Below are positions 1 through 10,600 of a stretch of 38,278 nucleotides of DNA, piece after piece. The notes under the pieces were generated by a model. That model was given only the letters and a program-made list of their open reading frames with translations, did not search any database and was not told where the DNA came from. The position numbers were made by a program, and so were the translations under genes. How positions within the stretch are numbered: the first letter of the stretch is position 1; each line of letters opens with the position of its first letter. Origin of the DNA: Prochloron sp. SulCav_FS08_3_32_3330 (lineage in GTDB: Bacteria; Cyanobacteriota; Cyanobacteriia; Cyanobacteriales; DYNF01); contig DYNF01000015.1 of NCBI GenBank assembly GCA_020721205.1, positions 1 through 38,278 of the forward strand, in the 5' to 3' direction.

Positions 1-90
1 CGGATCAAGATAAATTAAATCTATAGTTTCCGTTTCAATTTTGTCTCTTAAAATATCTAAATTATCACCATAAAAAAGTTTTTTAACCAT
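1..90 (-). CDS. Site-specific DNA methyltransferase, N-terminal fragment (cut by window edge)
   Basis: The ATG at 88-90 opens a frame of 30 codons that reads to base 1 without a stop. It contains YGDNLDIL near the start and ends IDLIYLDP at the edge. This matches the start of beta-type N4-cytosine/N6-adenine methyltransferases, where YGDNLxxL precedes the catalytic (D/S)PP(F/Y) motif; the final DP would be its first two residues. The rest lies outside the window, so the target site and any partner restriction gene cannot be seen. The family assignment rests on a short but characteristic segment. Confidence 0.7.
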   Translation of the reverse strand, partial: MVKKLFYGDNLDILRDKIETETIDLIYLDP

Positions 91-356
91 ATTTTTTAAA
101 CCTTAAAAAATTAATTTAATCAATAAATTATAACAAAAAACTTAATGATAAAGATCAATTTTAATATTTGTTAATCGCTTTAGCCGATTTTTGCTATTAG
201 CAATGAAATTAATTTCATTGCGGGTAAATTACTTACAGTTATCCCGATCAGTATTGATATCGCTGTGAAATAAATGATCCTGTTGGCGAAATGTTTGTAG
301 TTGGGAATTGGCACTATCTACCTAGTGCTAAATAGGGCTGAAGCCCAACTACAAGC
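91..356. other. AT-rich intergenic region with palindromes
   Basis: No convincing gene is seen here. The stretch holds a perfect 22-bp palindrome at 200-221 (arm gcaatgaaatt) and a nested hairpin at 297-352 that abuts the stop of the radical SAM gene. It serves as the 5' region of the methyltransferase (start at 90) and the 3' region of the radical SAM gene, both on the minus strand. Confidence 0.5.
297..352. repeat. Nested hairpin repeat downstream of the radical SAM gene
   Basis: The outer arms gtagttggg (297-305) and cccaactac (344-352) are perfect complements. An inner hairpin gcacta/tagtgc (311-328) lies inside them. The outer arm sequence recurs in the longer hairpin at 27210-27255, so this belongs to a dispersed repeat family. 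It sits 4 bp beyond the minus-strand stop and could fold in the transcript 3' end, but no T-run follows it. Confidence 0.6.
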
Positions 357-1967
357 CTAATTTTTTAAATTATTAAAAGAATCTTCTAAATGTTTAATTA
401 AAGTAGTAACAGGAAGATTAGTTTGTAGATGTTGCCAAGGTAAAACTTGATCGGTTTTCCATGTTTCATAAACATAAAAATCAAGGGGCGGAATTTTACC
501 TTTTAATTCCTTAAAAGCCCTTTTATAACTGCCTAAAGTATCTCCATATTCTCTTGTTAATTCTAATAGTTGACTTAAGCGCCGATCGCCTCTTGAAAGT
601 AAAGCTTGAATGACAGACCAATTATAACTTTCTGGACGAAATTCGATCTTTTTCGCTCCCAATTTTTTCTGTAAATATTGTAATCTTTTTTGACTTTCTT
701 TATTCACTCCAAACCATTGAAAAGGAGTATGAGATTTAGGGACAAAAGTGCTACAACCAAAGGTTAATCTTAATCCGGGGGTAGCTTTTTTTACAGCTTC
801 AATCATTTTAATCGTTAAATCAATATCCTCATTATTTTCCCCCGGAATCCCCACCATTCCATAAAATTTTAAACCCTTTAAACCGCCTTTTTTCGCATTA
901 ATAGAAGCTTCTATTATTTCTTCATTGGTTAATTTTTTATTAACAATTTTTCTGACCTTTTCTGAGCCACTTTCCACCGCAATAGTTAAGGATTTACAAT
1001 CTCTTTTTGTTAAAATATTAACTAATTTTTCTGTAACTGTATTCGTTCTTACTGAAGCTAAACTTAACCGTAAATCTTCATATTTTTCTTGATTAAGATA
1101 ATCTAATAATTGATCAAATTCGGGATGTTGAGTAATAGATGCCCCTAATAAACCTAATCTATTTGTATATTGTAAACCCTTTTCGATCGCTGGGATTAAA
1201 GAATGTTCTAAAGAAGCACTACGAAAGGGTAAAGTGAGATAACTAGCTAAACAAAAACGACACATTTCTGGACAACTTCTCACCACTTCTACCATAAAAA
1301 TATTTTCCCATGCTGAATTTTTGGTAACGACTGTTGACGCTGATAAAATATTACTTTTATAGGTTTGTTTTTTAACAGTAGCAGGGATATTATTATTAAT
1401 AGGATTAATTGAGTTTATTTCTCCATCTAAACTTTTATAAGTTACTTCATATAAACTAGGAATATATATCCCTTCAATCGTTGCTAAATGATTTAATTTA
1501 GTTTCTCTATCAGCGTTTCTAACTTCTTTATAAGCATCAATAAAAGCAGGTAATAAATTTTCTCCATCTCCTAATAAAATAAGATCAAAAAAATCAGCAA
1601 AAGGCTCAGGATTTGCTGTTAAAACTGGACCTCCACCAAAAATTAAAGGATGATTATGATTGCGATCTTTACTTCTAATCGGTATTTTTAAAGATTCTAA
1701 AATATTAAAAATATTAACATAGTCTAATTCCCACGAAAAAGAAAAGCCTAAAAGTTCAGGATTTTGAGGTAAATTCTCATTAATATCCGTAAATAAACGG
1801 CTCACATTAACATCTTTTCGCATCGCTAAAGTAGCCCAAACTAATTGATAACCTAAGCTAGTAATACCGACGGTATATTCATTAGGAAAAGCGAAAATAA
1901 TGGGAATACTATTACTTTCAGGTGTAGCGGGATTAAATAATAAATGTTCTTCTTGAAAAATATTCAC
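357..1967 (-). CDS. B12-binding-domain radical SAM protein
   Basis: 536 aa. The N-terminal ~200 residues resemble a cobalamin-binding-like region (LGFSFSWELDYVNI, then LILLGDGENLLPAF). Next comes the radical SAM 4Fe-4S signature CPEMCRFC near residue 235 and a TIM-barrel region with GASITQHPEF, ESGSEKVR and GMVGIPGE typical of the superfamily. The length and N-terminal layout fit the TIGR03960-like group common in cyanobacteria, whose substrate is not established to my knowledge. The ATG at 1967 is the only sensible start. It is transcribed away from the small gene at 2145, so the 177-bp gap should hold both promoters. The family call is firm; the reaction is unknown. Confidence 0.85.
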   Translation of the reverse strand: MNIFQEEHLLFNPATPESNSIPIIFAFPNEYTVGITSLGYQLVWATLAMRKDVNVSRLFTDINENLPQNPELLGFSFSWELDYVNIFNILESLKIPIRSKDRNHNHPLIFGGGPVLTANPEPFADFFDLILLGDGENLLPAFIDAYKEVRNADRETKLNHLATIEGIYIPSLYEVTYKSLDGEINSINPINNNIPATVKKQTYKSNILSASTVVTKNSAWENIFMVEVVRSCPEMCRFCLASYLTLPFRSASLEHSLIPAIEKGLQYTNRLGLLGASITQHPEFDQLLDYLNQEKYEDLRLSLASVRTNTVTEKLVNILTKRDCKSLTIAVESGSEKVRKIVNKKLTNEEIIEASINAKKGGLKGLKFYGMVGIPGENNEDIDLTIKMIEAVKKATPGLRLTFGCSTFVPKSHTPFQWFGVNKESQKRLQYLQKKLGAKKIEFRPESYNWSVIQALLSRGDRRLSQLLELTREYGDTLGSYKRAFKELKGKIPPLDFYVYETWKTDQVLPWQHLQTNLPVTTLIKHLEDSFNNLKN

Positions 1968-2144
1968 AAAAAGCTAAGATAAATTTGTTATGAGAAATGT
2001 TAAAAAATATTAAGAAATATTGTTTTTTATCAGATTTTGGTTCAAGAAAATCCCTTTTAAATGTAAGATAAATATTGTTATCATAAACAAAACAAATCTA
2101 AGTTAATTAACCTTAATCAAACTTTCTTTAAAGGAGGAAAAACT

Positions 2145-2384
2145 ATGACAGAAACTACAGAAAAACAAAAAACACTTAAAGATTTACGTTACAAATTGTA
2201 TCATGATCTGGATCAACTTTATCATCGTTTTTTTGATGAAGTTGCTCAAACAGATCTGCGAGAAGGAGATGCGGCTAATCTTACTCAAAATATCTTAAAA
2301 GCTCGTCAAGATAGTTTAAAATATTTAGTAGAAGACCAAGAAATTAAGGAATATGAACAGGTTTTTCCTGAAGATGAAGTTTAA
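2145..2384 (+). CDS. Conserved small protein of unknown function
   Basis: 79 aa with no family I recognise. It is highly charged and looks largely helical (LKDLRYKLYHDLDQLYHRFFDEV), has no membrane segment or signal peptide, and ends in an acidic tail (FPEDEV). The start is well supported by a near-perfect Shine-Dalgarno aaaggagg at 2130-2137, so it is probably translated efficiently. It is divergent from the radical SAM gene and is followed directly by the repeat array that begins at 2401. It is a real gene judging by RBS and composition, but no function can be assigned. Confidence 0.7.
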   Translation: MTETTEKQKTLKDLRYKLYHDLDQLYHRFFDEVAQTDLREGDAANLTQNILKARQDSLKYLVEDQEIKEYEQVFPEDEV

Positions 2385-2400
2385 TTAATTATGTATTATG

Positions 2401-3124
2401 TAAGGTGGCAAACTAACATCAATTTTTGATTATTTTCATAATTTGTTTGGTTTTGTCCACCCTACATTTATGCTAGTAAGACAGGGTGTTTTCATTCTCG
2501 GGAGGCAAGGGGTTGAAACCCCTTGCTACATAAGCAAAACCTGCCTACGCAGGTTGATTTTTTTAATATTAGTTAATATTTAATCATATAACCCGTAAAG
2601 ACGGGTTTTGTTTGGGTAGCAACAGGTTTTAACCTGTTGGGAAAAAAAAGAATGAAAACGCCCTGCTAGTAAGGTGGCAAACTAACATCAATTTTTGATT
2701 ATTTTCATAATTTGTTTGATTTTGTCCACCCTACATTTATGTTAATTTTGAATTTTGAATTTTGAATTTTGAATTTTGAATTTTGAATTTTGAATTTTGA
2801 TCTAAGGTGGCAAACTAACATCAATTTTTGATTATTTTCATAATTTGTTTGATTTTGTCCACCCTACATTTATGTTAATTTTGAATTTTGAATTTTGAAT
2901 TTTGATCTAAGGTGGCAAACTAACATCAATTTTTGATTATTTTCATAATTTGTTTGGTTTTGTCCACCCTACATTTATGTTAATTTTGAATTTTGAATTT
3001 TGAATTTTGATCTAAGGTGGCAAACTAACATCAATTTTTGATTATTTTCATAATTTGTTTGATTTTGTCCACCCTACATTTATGTTAATTTTGAATTTTG
3101 AATTTTGAATTTTGAATTTTGATC
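2401..3124. repeat. Compound tandem repeat: five 72-bp units plus TTTTGAA heptamer spacers
   Basis: Five nearly identical 72-bp units start taaggtggcaaac and end cctacatttatg, at 2401-2472, 2670-2741, 2803-2874, 2908-2979 and 3013-3084. Each has a weak inverted symmetry (ggtgg near the start, ccacc near the end). From unit 2 onward they are separated by runs of ttttgaa of 61, 33, 33 and 40 bp, lengths that differ only by multiples of 7. The last run is the 3' end of trhO. Units differ mainly at one position (gtttgg versus gtttga). Units 1 and 2 are separated by the MITE at 2482-2665. Confidence 0.9.
2482..2665. mobile_element. MITE-like element, copy 1
   Basis: 184 bp bounded by inverted repeats cagggtgttttcattct (2482-2498) and agaatgaaaacgccctg (2649-2665), with one mismatch. 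The flanks carry a direct repeat ctagtaag (2473-2480 and 2666-2673) that looks like a target-site duplication, with one extra base at the left junction. The interior has no ORF and folds into several hairpins (caaggggtt/aaccccttg, aacctgc/gcaggtt, acccgt/acgggt, caacaggtt/aacctgttg). A second copy is at 22049-22233. It must be mobilised in trans, because no transposase is present in the window. Confidence 0.85.
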
Positions 3125-3996
3125 TGTCTCATTTTTTCTTCTTGACGTTTTCTTTTTTCCACTGTTAAATCTTCATAACAATGATCACAACAAATACCTT
3201 CTTCATAATGAGGAGAAAGTTTTTCCTCTTTAGTGATAGGATGACCACAGCCTAAACACATTTCATAATGTCCTTTTTCTACTCCATGAGTTAAGGCAAC
3301 TCTTTGATCAAAAACAAAACATTCTCCTTCCCACAAACTCTGATCCGGTGGCACTTCCTCCAAGTATTTTAAAATACCTCCTTCCAGATGATAAACTTCT
3401 TTAAAACCTTGATCTAATAAATAAGAAGTTGCTTTTTCACAACGTATTCCTCCTGTGCAAAACATCGCTACTTTTTGATTTTTAACCGGATCAAGATTGT
3501 TTTTGATATAGTCAGGAAACTCACGAAATATTGAAATATGAGGATTTTTTGCCCCTTTAAATGTGCCTATTTTAAACTCATATTCGTTACGAGTATCTAC
3601 TAAAATAACTTCGGGATCCGTAATTAAATTATTCCATTGTTGAGCTGGAATATAACTCCCAACTTTTTTCTGCGGATCTACAGTAGGAATCCCTAAAGTG
3701 ACAATTTCTTTTTTTAGTTTCACTTTGAGACGTTTAAAAGGATTATGAGGAGCGAAAGACTCTTTAACCTCTAAATCTTTTAAACGCTCATCAGAACGCA
3801 AATAAGCGAGAACTGCATCAATATTTTCACGACTTCCGGCGATCGTGCTATTAATTCCTTCTTTTGCCATCAAGATTGTCCCTTTAATCTGATGTTCTTG
3901 ACAAAAAGAAAGTAATAGAGGTCGTTTTTCTTCATAGTCAGGGAAAGAAAAAAACTGATAAAATGCGACAACTACTAAAGTTTTTTCGTTATTCAT
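3085..3996 (-). CDS. trhO: tRNA uridine(34) hydroxylase (rhodanese-fold, TrhO/YceA family)
   Basis: 303 aa. TrhO proteins catalyse prephenate-independent 5-hydroxylation of U34 in tRNA, the precursor step to cmo5U/mo5U. The N-terminal ferredoxin-like domain (GTILMAKEGINSTIAG near residue 40) precedes a rhodanese domain with the catalytic loop CTGGIRCE near residue 180. A cysteine-rich C-terminus follows (CLGCGHPI, CCDHCYE), like a zinc ribbon. The last ~10 residues (KIQNSKFKIQN) are encoded by the ttttgaa heptamer run, and the stop codon sits exactly at the edge of the fifth 72-bp repeat unit. The natural C-terminus has therefore probably been replaced or extended by repeat DNA. The catalytic core is intact. 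Confidence 0.93.
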   Translation of the reverse strand: MNNEKTLVVVAFYQFFSFPDYEEKRPLLLSFCQEHQIKGTILMAKEGINSTIAGSRENIDAVLAYLRSDERLKDLEVKESFAPHNPFKRLKVKLKKEIVTLGIPTVDPQKKVGSYIPAQQWNNLITDPEVILVDTRNEYEFKIGTFKGAKNPHISIFREFPDYIKNNLDPVKNQKVAMFCTGGIRCEKATSYLLDQGFKEVYHLEGGILKYLEEVPPDQSLWEGECFVFDQRVALTHGVEKGHYEMCLGCGHPITKEEKLSPHYEEGICCDHCYEDLTVEKRKRQEEKMRQIKIQNSKFKIQN

Positions 3997-4114
3997 GATT
4001 AAATTTAATGTAACTCTAATGAGTTTAATTCCGATTATAAAAACCCGATTCCCCTTGCCCTAGTCCCTTTCCCCTGTAAAAAAAGAGTTGATCTTAAGAA
4101 AAAAGTGATCAAAT

Positions 4115-4252
4115 CTAAACGGATAAACGATGACGACCTTTTCGACGACGAGAAGTAATCACATTTTGTCCGTTATGGGTACGCATTCTTGCTCTAAAAC
4201 CGAGTTTACGCTTTTGTTTGCGGTTTGTTCCTTCTAATGTCCGTTTAGTCAT
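4115..4252 (-). CDS. rpmH: 50S ribosomal protein L34
   Basis: 45 aa from the ATG at 4250-4252. It is very basic with the L34 pattern [16 protein letters not shown] and [14 protein letters not shown]. The chosen start gives the usual family length and has a GGAGG Shine-Dalgarno a few bases upstream (complement of ctcc at about 4262-4266). A longer in-frame start at 4297 would add 15 hydrophobic residues not found in L34 and is rejected. In many bacteria and cyanobacteria rnpA follows rpmH, but here only 118 bp separate it from trhO and no rnpA is present. Confidence 0.96.
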   Translation of the reverse strand: MTKRTLEGTNRKQKRKLGFRARMRTHNGQNVITSRRRKGRHRLSV

Positions 4253-4297
4253 AACTAAATTTCCTCCATCATAAAAATATTTGATAAAAAGCCACAA

Positions 4298-4692
4298 TCT
4301 ACAATTCTACAGTGACTGTGGCACAATAGGCAAGTTATTCTGTTTTAAGTTTATTTTCCTTTGTTTGTGGAAATTAATAGTCAAAATCTTGAAATGCTTG
4401 TGTAGTGGGAGATTTGTCTTTAAATTTGTCTGATTTTTGAGAAAAATAATATATTTGTACTCTTGTTTATGAAGTTTTTGTTAAGTTTATAGCGTTAATA
4501 AAATAAATATTGCTAGAATTTCGTTATCTGTATAATTACATAGATATTTTTTACTAAAATAGCGAGTTTTGAGCAAATTTTCAGTATAATTACGCAAATC
4601 ATTAAGTATATAACTAGAAATACTTAATAATTTTATTTAAGCATTTTTGATCTAATCATTATTTCTATCGCATAAAATGAAGGAATAAAGTT
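4298..4692 (+). promoter_or_regulatory. Divergent promoter region of rpmH and the left NRPS/PKS arm
   Basis: 395 bp without a gene. The 10-bp string gtataattac, containing a perfect TATAAT box, occurs twice (4530-4539 and 4584-4593). The first has a weak TTGCTA 15 bp upstream. Either could be the -10 of the promoter for the gene at 4693, giving a leader of about 100-150 bases. A plausible ribosome site gaagga lies at 4679-4684. The rpmH promoter must lie in the left part. The promoter assignment is inferred from motif match only. Confidence 0.35.
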
Positions 4693-7600
4693 ATGAATAC
4701 AATCGCAAATAAGCAATCTACATTAACTTTAAGTGTTCCCGCTACTGAGTCACAAAAAGAGATTTGGGCATCGGTACAAATGGGAAAGGAAGCTAGTTGT
4801 GCTTACAATCTCTCCTTTTCTTTGGAAATTAAAGGAAATCTGGATCTAGAGGTATTCAAAAAATCAATTCAGATGGTAATTCAAAGACATGAATCTTTAC
4901 GAATAACTTTTAGTAGTGATGGTTCAAATATTTTTATTACTCCTTCTTTAACGATTGATATTCCTGTGATTGATTTATCAAATTTAGCAGAAGATGAAAA
5001 AATAAATCGTGTTGCCACAGTTAAAAAACAGGTAGTAAAAGAGCCTTTTAATTTAGAAAAAAGTCCTTTATTTCGAGGACAAATTTTAAAATTAGAGCCA
5101 GAAGAATATATGGTTATTTTTACTACTCATCATATCGTTTGTGATGGGTGGTCACGCAAAATTTTAACGACAGAATTAGGGCAAATTTATTCAGCTTTAA
5201 TCCAAGGAATAGAACCTCAATTAAAACCCGCAGATTCCTTTACTGAATATGCTATTTTAGAAGAACAAAGAAAGAGTCAAAAGGAAGGCAAAGAAACAGA
5301 AGAATTTTGGTTAAAACAGTTTTCAGATTTAATTCCTATTGTAGATTTTCCGACGGATCGTCCTCGTCCTCCTTTAAGAACATTTAATTCTTTACGGGAA
5401 GATTGGATTTTACCCGAAACTTTAGTCACAAAATTAAAAGCTCTTGGTCATAAACAAGGGTGTAGTTTAATGGTAATAATGTTAGCAGGATTTGAGGTAT
5501 TTATTCACAGAATTACAGGACAAAAAGAGATTGCGATCGGGATTCCTAGTGCGGGACAATTATCTTCGGGTAAATATAATTTAATGGGAAATTGTGTTAA
5601 TTTATTACCAATTCGTGCTAATATTACAGGAGAACAAACTTTTAGTGATTATTTAAAAATGAGAAAAGGATCAATTTTAGATGCTTTTGATCATTCAGAA
5701 TTAACTTTTGGTAGTTTAGTGCAAAAATTAGCAATTAAAAGGGATCCCAGTCGGATTCCTTTAGTGCCAATTATGTTTAGTATGTTTATGGATTTAGATG
5801 ATCTGGATTTTGCTGGTTTTGAGGTTAAAAATCATCTCAATCCTCGTTATTTTGAAAATTTTGAACTATCTATTGATAGTAGATTAGTTAAGGGTAAAAT
5901 TATATTAGAATGTCAATATAATACTAATCTTTTTGATGCCCAAACTATCCGTTATCGGTTGGCAGAATTTGAAACTTTATTAACAAGTATTGGAGAAAAT
6001 GAAGAATTAATTATTGCTAAATTACCTTTATTACCTGAATCTGAAAAACAATTATTATTAAACAAGTGGAATCAAACTGAAGCGGAATATCCTGCTTTAT
6101 GTATTCATCAATTATTTGAAGCACAAGTAACTAAAACTCCTGAAAAAATAGCGGTTATTTTTGAAGATCAAAAATTAACTTATCAAGAATTGAATGAAAA
6201 AGCGAATCAACTAGCACAATATTTACAAACTTTAGTGGTAAAACCTGATGATAAAGTGGGTATTTGTATCGAGAGATCGCTCGAAATGTTGATCGGACTT
6301 TTAGGCATATTAAAAGCTGGAGGATGTTATATTCCCTTAGATCCCACTTTTCCTCAAGAAAGATTAGCTTGGATGATTGAAGATTCTCAATTATCTGTAT
6401 TAGTAACTCAAGCAAAATTAGGATCAATTTTACCCGCTTATGAACATCAAGTAGAATTAGTTTTAATAGACACAGATTGGCAAAAAATTACCGAAATTGC
6501 TTCTACAAATCCCCTGATTAATAATAGCTTAAAACCCGAAAATTTAGCTTATATTATTTATACTTCTGGCTCCACGGGTAAACCAAAAGGTGTACAATTA
6601 CAACATAATTCAGTAGTTAATTTTTTAACTACGATGGCAAAAGAACCGGGCTTAAATGAAAATGATATTTTAGTAGCATTAACTACGATTTCCTTTGATA
6701 TTGCTGTACTAGAGTTATATTTACCTTTAAGTCTTGGGGCTTGTGTCGTCATTGCCAATGATGAAGTTAAAAGAGATGGACTTCAACTCGGAAAACTCTT
6801 AAATATAGTAGGCGGAAATGTAGTTCAAGCGACCCCTGCTACTTGGAAAATGCTGAGTGAAACAGGATGGCAAGGTAATTCTAATTTAAAAATTCTTTGC
6901 GGTGGGGAAAGTGTAAGTCCTAACTTAATTTCTCAATTATTAGATAAAAGTCTCTGTATTTGGAATGTTTATGGACCGACAGAAACCACAGTCTGGTCAA
7001 CAACAGGGAAAATAGAATCGGCAAATTATCCTATTTCTATCGGAAAACCTATTGCAAATACTCAGATTTATATTTTAGATCAAAATTTACAACCTACCCC
7101 CATCGGCGTGTCAGGAGAGTTATATATCGGCGGAGATGGCTTGGCAAGGGGTTATTTAAACCGTCCAGATTTAACTGCGGAAAAATTTATTCCTAATCCC
7201 TTTAACAATGATCCTCAATCTCGCATTTATAATACCGGAGATTTAGCCCGTTGGCTATCTAATGGGCAAATCGAATGTTTAGGACGCACGGATTATCAAG
7301 TTAAAGTGAGGGGTTTTCGCATTGAATTAGGAGAAATTGAAAATATTTTACATAAACATCCCTCAGTTCAAGAACCTGTGGTCGTGGCAAGAGAAGATGG
7401 GCAAGGGGATGAAAAAATACTGGTCGCTTATTTAGTGATGAAGGAAGGAGAAAAATTAAATATTAGTGAAATACGTCATTATTTAAAAGATAAACTGCCT
7501 GATTATATGATTCCGAGTCTGTTTATGCGGGTAGAAAAAATGCCTCAGACTCCTAATGGTAAGATCGATCGCAAGGCATTACCGATCCCGGAAAAAGATC

Positions 7601-10600
7601 GATCGGCTTTAGATAATGTGTATGTTCCTCCTCAAAGTGAATTAGAAAATAATTTAGTGAAAATTTGGTGTGATCTTTTAAGACTAGATCAAGTGGGTAT
7701 TGAGGATAACTTTTTTGATTTAGGAGGACATTCTCTTTTAGTAGTACAAATGATGAGTGTATTAAAAGAGCAACTTAAGCTAGAATTGAGTATTACTCAA
7801 CTATTTCAATATCCTACAATCAGAGATTTAGCGAAAAATATTACCCAAAAAACAGATCAAGCTTCCCAAACTAATCAAAATATTCAAAATCGGATTAAAA
7901 ATAAACGAAAATTAGGAGATGATATTGCGATTATTGGGATGGCAGGAAGATTTCCGGGGGCGAATAATGTGGAAAAATTATGGGAAAATCTCTGTAATAA
8001 TGTAGAGTCAACTACCTTTTTTAAAGATGAAGACCTAGATCCTTCTATTGATCCCGAATTACTCCATAATCCCAACTACATTAAAGCTAAAGGCTTTGTG
8101 GAAAATTCAGAAAATTTTGATGCGGCTTTCTTTGGCATTAATCCTTTAGAAGCGAAAATGATGGATCCTCAACATCGTATTTTCTTAGAAGTGGCTTATG
8201 AGGCTTTAGAGGATGCGGGTTATTCTTCTGATCAATATCAAGGAGCGATCGGCGTTTTTGCAGGAGCAGAATTTAACTATTATTTACTCCACAATATCGC
8301 CGGACGAAAAGAGTTAATTGACAATTTTGGCGAATTTCAGATTATGGTAACGGAAGATAAGGATTTTATCCCTACCAGAGTCTCTTATAAATTAAATCTG
8401 AAAGGTCCTAGTGTGAGTATTAATACTGCCTGTTCTACCGGATTGGTAACGGTGATTAGTGCGGTGAATAGCCTCAGAAATAATGAATGTGATATCGCTT
8501 TAGCCGGAGGTGTCACGATTATTGCCCCGATTAAAAGTGGTTATCTTCATCAAGAAGGCAATATTTTCTCCAGCGATGGTCATGTGCGTCCTTTTGATGC
8601 TGACGCTACAGGCACTATTTTTAATGATGGCGTTGCCATTGTGGTGTTAAAAAGATTAGAGGATGCTCTTAAAGACGGCGATCGCATTGATGCGGTGATT
8701 AAGGGCGTGGGAATCAATAATGATGGCTCAGATAAAATGAGTTTTACTGCCCCTAGTATTAATGGACAATCTGAGGCGATTATGATTGCTCATGCTGACG
8801 CTCAGATTAACCCCGAAACGATTACCTATATTGAAACTCACGGCACCGCTACTCCTGTAGGGGATCCCATTGAAGTGGTGGCATTAACTCAAGCATTTAA
8901 TCATCAAACGAAAAAAACGGGTTTTTGTGCGATCGGCTCGATTAAAAGTAATGTAGGACATCTGGTCGCCGCCGCCGGGACTGCCGGATTAATTAAAACG
9001 GCTCTTTCTTTAAAATATCAAAAAATTCCCGCTACTTTACACTATGAAAAGCCGAATCCTCGCATTGATTTTGCAAAAACACCTTTTTATGTGAATGCAA
9101 AATTAACAGAATGGGAAAATCAAAATGATCACCCTCGTCGGGCTGGAGTAAGCTCTTTTGGCATCGGTGGTACAAATGCTCATGTAGTTTTAGAAGAACC
9201 TCCCGAAATTTTACCTTCTAGCTCATCTCGCTCTCAACAATTATTATTAATTTCTGCGAAAACAGCCTCCGCTTTAGATCAATCTACCAAAAACCTCGCT
9301 CAATATCTGAGGGATCATCCTGAGATTTCTTTGGCTGATGGGGCTTATACCTTACAAGTGGGGCGAAATATGTTACCTCACCGTCGTTTTATCGTTTGTC
9401 AAAATACAGAGGAAGCGATCGCTAATTTAACCCATTTACCCCCTCATAAAACTGCCACTCGTAATTTTACAAAGAAAACGAGAGAATTAGTCTTTATGTT
9501 TCCGGGTCAAGGTAGTCAATATGTGAATATGGGCTTAAATTTATACCAAACTGAACCTTTATTCAAAGAAATAATAGATTATTGCTCAGAACAATTAAAG
9601 CCTTATATTGGTGATGATCTGCGTCATTTTCTTTATCCCGCTCCCGAAGACACGGAAAAAGCTACTTTATCTTTAAAAGAAACTCGGATTACTCAACCTG
9701 CCATTTTTACTCTTGAATATGCCCTCGCTCAACTGTGGATGTCTTGGGGCATTTTCCCCACCACAGCGATCGGGCATAGTGTAGGAGAATTTGTAGTTGC
9801 CTGTTTAGCCGGAGTATTTTCCTTAGAAGATGCCTTAAAATTAGTAGGAATGCGAGGTAAATTGATGCAAAACTTACCTAAAGGTTCTATGCTTTCTGTG
9901 CGTTCTCAAGCCTCAGAAGTGGAAAAATGGTTAAAATCAGACTTAATTCCTGAACAAAACCAACATTGTTCCGTAGCGACCATTAATAGTCCTACTCTTT
10001 GCGTGGTTTCAGGACCTACGGACATCATCCTTGAATTTCAAAAAATTGTCGAAAAGAAAGAAATTGTCTGTAAGTTTCTCCATACTTCCCACGCCTTCCA
10101 TTCTCCCATGATGAACCCTGCGATCGAGCCTTTTAGTAAAATTGTCCAAACGATTCCGTTATCGCCTCCTAAATTTCCTTTTGTGTCCACTGTGACGGGG
10201 GAATGGCTTACAGATCCACAGGCAACGGATCCTCAATATTGGACTGATCATTTACGGGAAACCGTGCGTTTTGCCGATGCCGTTAAAACCTTATGGGAAA
10301 AACCCGATCGCATTTTATTAGAAGTCGGACCTCGCAATACCATTGCCACCTTAGCGAGACAACAAATCCAATCCCCGAAAGAACAAGTGGCGATTTCCTC
10401 TTTAAATAGTACCTCTGAAAATGACGGTGAATGGATCGCTTTATTAGAGGCGATCGGACAACTCTATTTAGTAGGAATACCTCTGAATTGGCAAAAATTT
10501 TATCAATCAGAAAAACGTCATCGTGTACCCTTACCTACTTATCCCTTTGAAGGAAAACGCTTTTGGATAGACCCGATTATGCCTTTACCCAAAAATGGGA

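Noticed and set aside
2742-3124. Regular repeats with spacers, resembling a CRISPR array
   Set aside because: The spacers are themselves heptamer repeats, not unique sequences, the unit is 72 bp, and no cas genes are present.
4253-4297. Upstream start adding 15 residues to L34
   Set aside because: L34 is about 45 aa in most bacteria and the internal ATG has a good GGAGG site.
6155-8075. Antisense open frames inside the left hybrid gene (6155-6427, 6558-6758, 7884-8075) and a +1 frame at 6960-7196
   Set aside because: They are shadows of the NRPS frame, with no ribosome sites and no recognisable protein features.
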